DNA of 64,000 bases from contig JAKZAP010000012.1 of NCBI GenBank assembly GCA_023053575.1, positions 2,480,230-2,544,229 on the forward strand, written 5' to 3'. Both the position numbers and the translations under genes were made by a program. The stretch is from Branchinecta lynchi (Eukaryota; Arthropoda; Branchiopoda; Anostraca; Branchinectidae). The notes under the pieces were generated by a model. That model did not search any database and was not told the DNA's origin. It saw only the letters and a program-made list of their open reading frames with translations. Positions 56,189-64,000 of the stretch are shown piece after piece (within the stretch, counting starts at the first letter, position 1; every line of letters begins with the position of its first letter).

Positions 56189-57155
56189 AAAAATCCAAAT
56201 CGCTTATAAATATCTGATAACAGAAACCGGACACTAAATGGGAGAGATTAATTCAATATAGACGTGGTACTGAGTTTGCGTGATAATTTGATGATTACCC
56301 ATTTTGAACTTCATAAAATACTTTTGCAAAACCCCACAACCCCAGACTTTGTAGAATGGTTGCGTTAAGCACACGCAAAGCAAAATATTGTGATGGCTAT
56401 TAGTCTGGGGGGCCCTTGAACAGGGAAACTCCTAGCTAACTATAGGAGTTTTTTGAATCGCTACCAACAGAAACTGCCGGCAGTAGGATTCGAAGGTCTG
56501 ATAGACGGTAATTAGCGCGGGCCAGTGCGCTAACCAACTGAGGTATCGGGGTCCTGGTCTAACTCGCTAAGTTTCCGATTTAAGATGAGAATGAGTTAGT
56601 CATACCCGATACTGAATTTACGTCACAAATTGGGGGCGTTGTCTGTGAACGATGCAGATCATTAATACGCGTAGGAAATAATGAAGATTTATTAAATAAA
56701 AATACAAATAACTTATAAACATTTGATAACAGAAACCGAACACCTTTAACAAATAAATGGGAAAAGATTAAATCATTTTGAAAAATTCATAAAATGTTTT
56801 TGCAAAACCCCACACCCCCAGACTAATTAAGAGGTGTGATGTTGGTACACCCCGATTTGTGGTGATGTTGCCTTAGTCTGTGGGGCCCTGAAAGGGGAAC
56901 TCGCAGGTTTTAAGATCCCACTATCGACCAAACAGTAACTGCGGTCAGTGGGATTCGAAGGTCTGTATGGCGATGAGTCAACGCTCGGCCAAAGGTTGAA
57001 TCACTGCGCAAAGGGTCCTTGTCTAATTCTCAAAAGTTTCCGATTTAAGATGAGATTGTGTTAGTCATGCTGGAGACTGAAATTACGTCACGAATTGGTG
57101 GCGGGAATTTTGAATGACGTACATCATTAATGCGCGTCGGAAATAAAAATCTGTT
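56189..57155 (+). repeat. ~500-bp tandem duplication inside the element
   Basis: AAATAAAAAT.CAAAT..CTTATAAA.AT.TGATAACAGAAACCG begins at 56178 and again at 56691. TTTTGCAAAACCCCACA.CCCCAGACT, the GGGGCCCT..GGGAACTC segment, ATTCGAAGGTCTG, TTTCCGATTTAAGATGAGA and GATTTACGTCAC..ATTGG follow in the same order in both. The copies differ at roughly one site in five. Confidence 0.75.
56485..56570 (-). tRNA. tRNA-like sequence (probable pseudo-tRNA or SINE head)
   Basis: On the minus strand TACCTCAGTTGGTTAGCGCA resembles an A box and D arm, and CTTCGAATCC about 50 nt later resembles a B box with one change. The second duplicate (near 56945-57025) keeps the B box but has lost the A box. A full cloverleaf with matching acceptor stem was not found, so I do not assign an anticodon. 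Confidence 0.4.
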
Positions 57156-57192
57156 TGACCGGGTAGGAAAGAGTATTCAGTATAGCAATAGA

Positions 57193-57528
57193 CTACGTTT
57201 TTGGTAATTTTTCTTGACTTTTTATAGATTTATTACAATATTTATAACCATTCAGACGGACTTGTGTCATGTATTTTTCGCGAGGAAAAAATCTAGAGGT
57301 TTTACGCATTTCAGTTTCGCGCTGAATTACTTCCTCAATTGTTAATTGTCCGTATTTTAGCAATGACAACAACTCAGTGTAGAAATAGTAGTTATTCCTG
57401 TATTCTGATTTTCTATCAGCAATGCTTAACTGCTTTTCAATTATTTCAATAATGACATAGCCGAGACTTAACGATGCAAGAGGTAATAGAAGAAACGCAC
57501 TTCCTGCCGTGGAGAAGAGAAATTTGGA
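57193..57528 (-). CDS. unrecognised minus-strand ORF, 111 codons, no ATG at the 5' end
   Basis: The frame is open from just after a TAA (57529-57531) to TAG (57195-57193). It starts with a hydrophobic stretch (FLLLPLASLSLGYVIIEIIE), then a charged, helix-forming region (KQLSIADRKSEYRNNYYFYT, then LLSLLKYGQLTIEEVIQRET), and ends basic. Composition and length exceed what is usual in this AT-rich DNA. There is no in-frame Met near the 5' end, so it is either broken or spliced. It lies divergent from the SAP-domain ORF, and the ~310-bp gap (57532-57847) could hold a shared promoter. A membrane-associated product is possible; function unknown. Confidence 0.4.
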   Translation of the reverse strand, partial: SKFLFSTAGSAFLLLPLASLSLGYVIIEIIEKQLSIADRKSEYRNNYYFYTELLSLLKYGQLTIEEVIQRETEMRKTSRFFPREKYMTQVRLNGYKYCNKSIKSQEKLPKT

Positions 57529-57847
57529 TTAAAGTAAGCAATTACTAATATTATTCTAATATTTATAGCTTCGGCGATACATAAACGTTTTCTTTTATAA
57601 TTCTTCCATTTATAACATAATTTAATTGTTATAAAAATTATTTAGTAAGGGTAGCTCCAGACTAAATGATTTCGAAACACCAATATTGACGCCATCTAGG
57701 TAACTTTTACAATATGATTTTCTTGATCTTATGGGACAAAGTTGGAAATATAGATAGCGTCTACCTCGTGTAATGCATACCGATCAAATTCACGTCTAAG
57801 TTTTCTCAATCAAGAGAAAGTCATTTATAAAAATATCTACCCAATAA

Positions 57848-58364
57848 ATGATGAACATTGCAGAAGAGATCCGGCGTTTTAAAAGGATTAAATCTAACAA
57901 CGAATCGATTATACAGAGGTTAACGCAATACACGCATAATGAACTGCAAACGTATGCGAAACTTGATAATATCAAAACAAATGGAAGAAAGAAAAATGAA
58001 ATAAAAAGTAGTATTATAAATTACCGTAATAAGAATATTTTACTAGCTGAATATTTAATTAATATTCTAAGAAGAGACGAAAGGATCCATAACAAGAATA
58101 GACCATCTGACTATAAGCCAGAACCGAAATTAAGAACAATTCTGGAAGATGAGATAAAAAGAAAGTAATATCACTATTACAAAAATAAAACAAGAGAAAA
58201 CAAAAATAAAAGAAAAAGATACAAGTGAATTGAAAAGATTTCTTAAAAGCAAAAACCTATCAATTACCGGAAACCGAGATGAAGTACTAAAAAGAGTTAG
58301 AGACTACTATAAGAATAATACTAAAAAACAGAAGAATCTATACAGAAAAATAGAAAATACATAA
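57848..58364 (+). pseudogene. coiled charged protein with SAP-like DNA-binding motif, frameshifted
   Basis: Frame one (57848-58168) starts MMNIAEEIRRFKRIKSNNES and is Lys/Asn/Glu-rich and helical. A second frame (58170-58364) continues with similar composition and contains LKRFLKSKNLSITGNRDEVL then KRVRDYY. This is a clear SAP-type helix-turn-helix pattern (hydrophobic-L-K-x-x-L-x-x-x-x-L-x-x-x-G-x-R-x-x-L-x-x-R). SAP domains bind AT-rich DNA, often in chromatin or viral packaging contexts. One frameshift separates the parts. It lies directly upstream of the PolB-like region on the same strand. Confidence 0.5.
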
Positions 58365-58523
58365 GAAATCAAGTAGAAAGGAGTGATCACAATAAAGACA
58401 AAGTAATCGATTTATCCACTCTCTTTCTAATAAGAAACAAATCTAAGAAGAAAAATCTATTCCTGATTATTTGTTAGAACGAAAGAAGAACAACAACCTA
58501 CTATTTTCAGCGGAAGTGAAAAT

Positions 58524-61500
58524 ATGCATACTGTAGATGTTTCAATTCAAGGTAATGGAGTTGATAAACCTACTCTTATTGATTTTACTTTCGCAGATTT
58601 ACCACGAAGAATGAATGAAAGTTATCAGTATAGAGTTCAGTTCTTAACTCGTGTTATTTTCCATCGGCAGGAAAACGACGAAGAAGTAGAAGTATTTTAC
58701 AATAGTACTTCTTGGATTTTAAATAAAAAATAGTGTACTCTTACATAGTCATCTGTTTGATAATAATAAGAGACATAGTTGTTTAAGTAATACCCCTCGA
58801 TCATGACTACAGTTCCGTCGATATGAAAGAATTGATTATCGGATGACTCGGATAGAATCCTACATGGGTGGAACATTTAAAACACTACCAGATTTCGTAA
58901 AAAATAAAAGAGCTTGCCTGAATATTGAAAATAGCGATCAGAAATGCTTTCTTTGGTCAATCTTAGCAAATCTATACCCAGCTAAAATTCATGCGGAAAG
59001 AACTTTCAAATAAAAACAACATGAAAACGAATTTGATTTCAAAGGGATTACCAACTTCCCAATGGATACAAAAGATATACAACAAATTCGAAAATAGATA
59101 CAACAATAAGATTTGTTTATTTCAAATTGAAAAAGAGAAAATTATCAGAAGTCATATACTAAAAAGTACAAGCAATGGGAAAACTGCTAAACATGTTATT
59201 CATTTATTGTATTTAGATAATCAGTATGTACTGGTAAAGGATCTGAGCAGATTTGTCAGTTCACAAATCTCTACTAGACAAAAGAAAACATACCTCTGCA
59301 CTTTTTGCGGAAGGCATTTCATAAGTGAAGAACACTTTGAAAAACATTAAAGCAAAAACAATTGCGAAGATCCTTATTTAATAATGCCTCCTGAAGGTTC
59401 GAGTATACAATATAAAAATATTGCACCTTATTGCATAATAGCAGACTTTGAGTCTTATAATGAAGAATACAATCAAGTACACTGAAAGAAAACAATAAAA
59501 GTGGCGGAACAGAAGCCCAATTGCATACGGCTTTCAGGTATACTGTTCGTTTAATTCAAAGCAGAAGAAATACTATGACTATTTTGGCGACGATGCTGCA
59601 GAACATTTTGTTGAATCGATTACAGAAGTATCCACAGAAATTGCAAACAAATATGAAAGCAGACAATGAAACCACACTTATACAAATGCTGAAGTTGTGA
59701 AAAAATGGAATAAACTAATTCATAAGACTTGCCATATCTGTACAACTGGAATTACTGAAAATCCTCACTTTAATCATAATCACATGACAGGAGAAGATAG
59801 AGGATTTGCTCATGCTGAATGTAACATGAAATTCAGGATTCCGAAGCAATCCCTGTAGTAATGCAAATTTTATCAAAATATGATTCCCATTTATTTGTTA
59901 GAAAATTAATATCTGATAACGGAATTTTTGAAAGTGCAGAAAGTTTCATATCGTTCTCGAAATCAATAAGTATTAAAAACAAGAGCTACGAGCTCATATG
60001 GCACTTGTTACGAGTAGGCACGGCTCGGTTATGTCACTGATATATCTACTGTTTGCTAGGTGTCTTCCCACCAAGTTTCATCTCGATCCCTCCACTCATA
60101 GCGTTTTCAAATATTTCCGGTTCTCCCCTCCAGCTCCCCCCAAAAGTCACCGGATCCGGTCCGGATTTTAAGTGGGTCGTCTGAGGCATGAGGTCTTTCC
60201 AAATATCAAGTTTCATCGAGATCCGGTGCCCCGTTCAAAAGTTAGAAATACCTAAAGATTCCGGATTCCCCCTCCCTCCACTCCCCCGACAGTGCCCGAA
60301 TCGGCTCGGTCACGTTAATGATGTATCTAGTGTTTGCTAGGTGTCTTCCCACCAAGTTTCATCTCGACCCCTCCACTCGTAGCGTTTCCCAAGATTTCCG
60401 GTTGCCCCATCCAGCTCCCCCAAAAGTCACCGGATCCGGTCCGTATTTTAAGTGGGTCGCCTGAGGCATGAGGTCGTTCCAAATATCAAGTTTCATCGAG
60501 ATCCGGTCACCCGTTCAAAAGTTATAAATACCTCAAGATTCCGGATTCCCCCTCCCTCCACTCCCCCGACAGTGCCCGAATCGGCTCGGTCATGTCAATG
60601 ATGTATCTAGTGTTTGCTAGGTGTCTTCCCACCAAGTTTCATCTCGATCCCTCCACTCATAGCGTTTCCCAAGATTTCCGGTTGCCCCATCCAGCTCCCC
60701 CCAAAAGTCACCGGATCCGGTCCAGATTTTAAGTGGTCGTCTGAGGTATGAGGTCTTTCCAAGTATCAAGTTCCATCGAGATCCGATCACCCGTTCAAAA
60801 GTTAACAATACCTCAAGATTCCGGATTCCCCCTCCCTCTACTCCCCCCTCAGTACCCGAATCGGCTCGTTTATGTCAATGATGTATCTAGTGTTTGCTAG
60901 GTGTCTTCCCACCAAGTTTCATCTTGATCCCTCCACTCATAGCGTTTCCCAAGATTTCCGGTTGCCCCCTCCAGCTCCCCCCAAAAGTCACCGGATCCGG
61001 TCCGGATTGTAAGTAGGTCGTCTGAGGCATGAGGTCTTTCCAAATATCAAGTTCCATCGAGATCCGATCACCCGTTCAAAAGTTATAAATTCCTCAAGAT
61101 TCCGGATTCCCCCTCCCTCCACTCCCCCCACAGTGCCCGAATCGGCTCGGTTATGTCAATGATGTATCTAGTGTTTGCTAGGTGTCTTCCCACCAAGTTT
61201 CATCTCGATCCCTCCACTCATAGCGTTTCCCAAGATTTCCGGTTGCCGCCTCCAGCTCCCCCCAAAAGTCACCGGATCCGGTCCGGATTTTAAGTGGGTC
61301 GTCTGAGGCATGAGGTCGTTCCAAATATCAAGTTTCATCGAGATCCGATCACCCGTTCAAAAGTTAAAAATACCTCAAGATTCCGGATTCCCCCTCCCTC
61401 CACTCCCCCCACGGTGCTCGGATCGGGGAAGTGACTATTTCCAACTTAATCATTTGGGGTCCCTGATATGCCTGCCAAGTTTTATCGTCCTAGCGTATCT

Positions 61501-61965
61501 GGAAGTGCCCGAACTAGCAAAACCTGGACAGACCGACAGACCGACAGACCGACAGACCGACGGACGGACAGAAATTGCGATCGCTATATGGCACTTGGCC
61601 GAAGGGCAAGTGCCATAAAAACAGATACGGAAATAAAATATGACATCCGGTTTATTGATTCAATTAGATTCGTGGCTTCATCTTTAGACAAACTATTCAT
61701 AAATTTAGCAAAATGTGACTGCAAAGTATCCTGTAATCATCTAAGAAAGAATTTGAACTTCACATCTAACAGTTTCAAAAACGATGACGAATTTAAAGAA
61801 TTAATTAAAAAAGGGGTTTATCCCTATGAATTCGTAGATAGTTTCGACAAAATGAATTGTACAAAGTTAACACCAATAGAAAGCTTTTATTCTAGATTGA
61901 CAGGGAAATGTATTGACAAAAATGATTACAAAAGATTACAGATTACAAGGTACTTTAACGAATAA
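58524..61965 (+). pseudogene. PolB-like protein, N-terminal and exonuclease region, split by insertion
   Basis: Family-B polymerase relatives of the protein-primed/virus type are recognised from ordered landmarks in shifting frames. These are FADLPRR..VFYNSTSW (58580-58720), LPDFVKNKRACLNIENSDQK CFLW (58890-58960), a C2H2-like YLCTFCGRHF..EEHFEKH (59290-59350), MPPEGSS, IADFESYNEEY (exonuclease-I-like D-x-E, near 59440), and a Cys/His cluster CHIC..HNHMTG..RGFAHAECN (59730-59825). A 1.63-kb element interrupts at 59981. After it, IRFIDSIRFVASSL and KGVYPYEFVDSFDKMNCTKL continue to 61965. The palm motifs (including the YxDTDS-type motif) are absent and the frame passes straight into capsid-like text. 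At least five frameshifts or stops are present. Confidence 0.7.
59982..61616 (+). mobile_element. Helentron-like family B, copy 2, inside polB
   Basis: It begins AAGAGCTACGAGCTCATATGGCACTTG-type text and contains five tandem ~280-bp units: TGTCTTCCCACCAAGTTTCA at 60061, 60342, 60622, 60902 and 61183. After TTTTATCGTCCTAGCGTATC comes a (GACA/GACC)n microsatellite, and it ends in the hairpin ATGGCACTTG-GCCGAAGG-GCAAGTGCCAT. AAAAAC is present on both sides (59976-59981; 61617-61622). ORFs inside are artefacts. Confidence 0.8.
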
Positions 61966-62960
61966 TGGATTTAATTTATTCAGTACCGCCGAGTATGTAA
62001 TAAACGATGAATCGGTTAAAAAAATTAATCATTTTGGTATTTCGTTACGAAGTTGATTGAATACTCTGATGATTATTCTAGAAGTGCAGCAAGAAATCAT
62101 TTCTGGTATAAAGATTATAATCAAGGAAAAGATACCAATCTTGTAATTGCTTCGTTTACTCCTACTCCAAATGCAGCAGTAGCAGGGACTGGAATAGTCA
62201 GTTTGATAAATAATATTAATTATAATAAAGGGTTTGAAAAAAAATATAACAGAACAAAGAACAGTAAATTAGTAAATCTGTATTTACCATTATCAGAATT
62301 GTTTGGATTTTTGAACAAATGATTCTTCAGAGGTGCATCGCATAAAATATTTCTAAGAAGAAAGGGTGATAATAACATGATTATAAGAATTGGAAATACT
62401 AATTTGAAAGTAGTAATCGCGTATTTATCCTGGAAAATCCCTATTGTAGCTAATACTTATAAAAGCGATGTTAGTCAAAATAAGGACGCACGTGGAAAGT
62501 TATTTCTGAGAGAAACAATCCGACAAAAGTAGTTGTAATGTTACAGAAAAATGAGAAGCATAACCACCAATTAATGAATAATATGGTGTTTGATCATATA
62601 AATTTAATAGACATAAACTTAGAATTATTGGGGATAAATATCCTGAAGAACCACTCAAATGTGATTTTAGCGACGAGAAATGCAAGTACTCGAATCTTTA
62701 CAGTAGATTCATACATATGGGTTACAAACAGTTAGCGTTTGATACTGGTAGCCTTGTTAGTATAGACGAATTTCCGCCATTCTGTTTCAACGTTTCCAAA
62801 CACGAATCAAGTATATATATTTGAAAAACTGCTGATATTGAAATAAGTTTAATATTGAAAAACGCTCAACCTGTAGCATATAATGTTTACTGTGTTCTAT
62901 ATTATGAAAGAAAAGCTACATTAAATATTATCAATAAAAATATGTATGTGAGTTTGTGAG
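61946..62960 (+). pseudogene. capsid-like (jelly-roll type) protein remnant
   Basis: In several frames: NNGFNLFSTAEYVINDESVK, IEYSDDYSRSAARNHFWYKD, NKGFEKKYNRTKNSKLVNLY then LPLSELFGF, a VVIAYLSWKIPIV segment, FDHINLIDINLEL, GDKYPEEPLKCDF then YSNLYSRFIHMGYKQLAF, and PPFCFNVSKHESSIYI..DIEISLILKNAQPVAYNVYCVLYY. The order and pattern match a capsid-like family common in invertebrate virus-like elements that I remember in Hydra and arthropod genomes, predicted to be jelly-roll. This assignment is from memory and not tested. The first ~60 bp abuts the PolB-like text. At least four frameshifts or stops are present. Confidence 0.5.
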
Positions 62961-62961
62961 T

Positions 62962-63231
62962 ATTTAATAAAATCATCCGCTAATAAATGGAGTCCACAAA
63001 GGAAGTCTTGAATACAAATATAATAAACAAATACAGTGAGACAATAAAAAAAGAATCATTGGTATTAGGAAAGAAATATAATATGTATAAAATGAAAATT
63101 GCTAAAACAAAATACTTTGATAAGTTGGTTGTAGTCATTAGTCATAATGACAAACCATGTGATTTGTTTATAACTCAGAAATATAATGCTATTGCTAACC
63201 AATTGCTTTTAAAGAAAAATTTAGTTTTGTC
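62962..63231 (+). repeat. right terminal inverted repeat
   Basis: It matches the left TIR inverted, with the last shared bases AAATTTAGTTTTG at about 63219-63231. Beyond that, family C sequence begins, so the outer tip is lost. Confidence 0.85.
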
Positions 63232-63274
63232 TCTCTATTTTGTTTTTGTCACTCTTGTCCTATGTACGACATAA
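62987..63274 (+). CDS. small TIR-encoded protein, OB-fold-like pattern
   Basis: It starts at ATG 62987 (MESTKEVLNTNIINKYSETI), then LGKKYNMYKMKIAKTKYFDK, LVVVISHNDKPCDLFITQKY and NAIANQLLLKKNLVL. The last ~14 residues come from the neighbouring family C repeat, so the true C-terminus is lost. The pattern Gly-x-x-Y-x-hydrophobic...TKY-x-(D/E)...alternating hydrophobics...KY resembles small OB-fold-like proteins seen in invertebrate virus-like elements, possibly ssDNA-binding. This is inferred from pattern only. The left TIR copy has a stop codon. A gene lying wholly inside a TIR would be present twice per genome. Confidence 0.4.
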   Translation: MESTKEVLNTNIINKYSETIKKESLVLGKKYNMYKMKIAKTKYFDKLVVVISHNDKPCDLFITQKYNAIANQLLLKKNLVLSLYFVFVTLVLCTT

Positions 63275-63500
63275 AAATCACTAATTTCAGAAAATGACCA
63301 AATGTGTCATTTTTGCAGCAGGGATTCCGACCAGAACTGACTATTTCAAGTGTTTTTCATGAAAGTAAAGTTAAGATGTGTTATTTTTACAGAGGCGATT
63401 CCGACCAAAAACGAACATCTCATGAAAATAAATTTCACTCCTACTTCACTCTCTCTTTGGGCCAAAAATCACTCTCTAAATATTTTTGATGTGGCGGCCC
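63234..63500 (+). repeat. dispersed repeat family C, copy 2
   Basis: Inverted match of 33685-33960 in the same order: CTTGTCCTATGTACGACATA, AGCAGGGATTCCGACCAGAA, GTTATTTTTACAGAGGCGAT and TTTTTGATGTGGCGG. Its start at about 63232 truncates the right TIR, so it inserted after the virus-like element or marks a rearrangement. Confidence 0.65.
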
Positions 63501-64000
63501 TGAACCTGAATCGATCAATCTCAGCCTTGACAAAGGCAAGGATTTAGCTGGTGGGTCACTTAGAAAGCCTAAAAAGCAACCTAATACCCTGCATTGTCCT
63601 TCTGTTTAAATAAATTATTTTGAGGTTATTTTATTTTGTGATCACAGAATCGGTTTTCTCTCTTAAGCCTGAGTCGAATTATCACTAGGATAAAGCTCAG
63701 CTGACTCTAAACTAAGTTATATCGGAATTTCATACAAGCGTGACGCCATAACTAATTGTAGCTTATTGCTATCGGTGGATATGTATTTTGATATATATAT
63801 ATATATATATAGTCGAGCCGCCAGCGATCCGCCGGTCGCGTTTACATTTATAAAACGACCTAGGAACAATCAAATCCTACGTTGGGTCCTCAATCACACG
63901 ACGTCAGTATGTACGTCACGATTGGATGGAATTTCGATACTACATAATCGACACCCTCACCTGATGTGTCCGTTAAAACAGTCAACTGATCATTTCTGCT
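63501..64000. other. no gene; (AT)n microsatellite
   Basis: An (AT)10-like run lies at 63791-63811. The remainder is unassigned. Confidence 0.4.

Larger units (their letters stand above)
55933..63231 (+). mobile_element. inactivated virus-like TIR element (PolB plus capsid-like; Polinton/bidnavirus-like)
   Basis: Terminal inverted repeats (55933-56188 and 62962-63231) enclose, left to right, a tandem duplication with tRNA-like sequence, a minus-strand ORF, a SAP-domain ORF, a PolB-like region and a capsid-like region. Each TIR contains the same small ORF. A 1.63-kb Helentron-like element (59982-61616) lies inside polB, so the original was ~5.7 kb. PolB with TIRs and a capsid gene suggests a relative or derivative of Polintons/adintoviruses or of the smaller PolB-bearing ssDNA lineages. 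Integrase, packaging ATPase and protease were not seen. Every gene is frameshifted or truncated, so it is a fossil. Confidence 0.7.

Noticed and set aside
56940..57030. Second tRNA gene in the duplicated segment
   Set aside because: It keeps a B-box-like TTCGAATCC but the A box and D arm are lost, and no cloverleaf can be drawn by eye.
61310..61618. Open frames with Thr-Asp-Arg repeats inside the polB insertion
   Set aside because: They translate the GACA/GACC microsatellite and the 280-bp units of a non-coding element.

Overview
This is a 64-kb piece of a eukaryotic, almost certainly animal, nuclear genome. It is AT-rich, has no operons, and is made mostly of mobile elements in several layers of nesting. 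Two LINE types, Penelope-like repeats, Helentron-like (HINE/DINE-type) non-autonomous elements carrying (CCGT)n microsatellites, TTAA- and TTA-flanked MITEs, and a PolB/capsid-like TIR element together suggest an aquatic invertebrate. I cannot name the species. The only sequence that reads like a conserved host gene is one 108-bp protein-kinase exon at 22.3 kb. Two weaker exon candidates lie at 15.8 and 18.7 kb.

Layout. 0-2.2 kb: degenerate tandem repeats. 2.5-6.7 kb: a broken CR1/Jockey-like LINE on the minus strand, interrupted by a foldback repeat and a Helentron-like element. 6.83-12.92 kb: a nearly full-length two-ORF LINE (L1/Tx1-like, minus strand, 32-base poly-A) inserted into the last bases of a TTAA MITE, with target duplication GGGGTCC. 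13-22 kb: gene-poor DNA with local duplications and MITEs. 22.3-25 kb: kinase exon, LINE tail, a 142-bp tandem array and a 1.8-kb higher-order minisatellite. 25-32.7 kb: two Helentron-like elements and a 2.5-kb element with perfect 29-bp inverted ends and an unknown duplicated Cys-containing ORF. 32.7-48.7 kb: MITEs, LINE tails and short satellites. 48.7-53.4 kb: four more Helentron-like copies, one nested in a Harbinger-like TIR element and one with a 600-bp expanded microsatellite. 53.4-55.5 kb: a nest of Penelope-like repeats, some with a hammerhead-ribozyme-like core, inside a TIR element.

55.9-63.2 kb: the most notable region, an inactivated virus-like TIR element. Its 256-270-bp terminal inverted repeats each carry a copy of the same small ORF. 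Between them lie a SAP-domain ORF, an N-terminal PolB-like region without palm motifs, a capsid-like pseudogene, an unrecognised minus-strand ORF, and a tandem duplication containing tRNA-like sequence. Its polB is split by a 1.6-kb Helentron-like insertion.

No bacterial features, CRISPR arrays, rRNA genes or convincing intact tRNA genes were seen. All alignments were made by eye, so boundaries are approximate unless target-site duplications are given.
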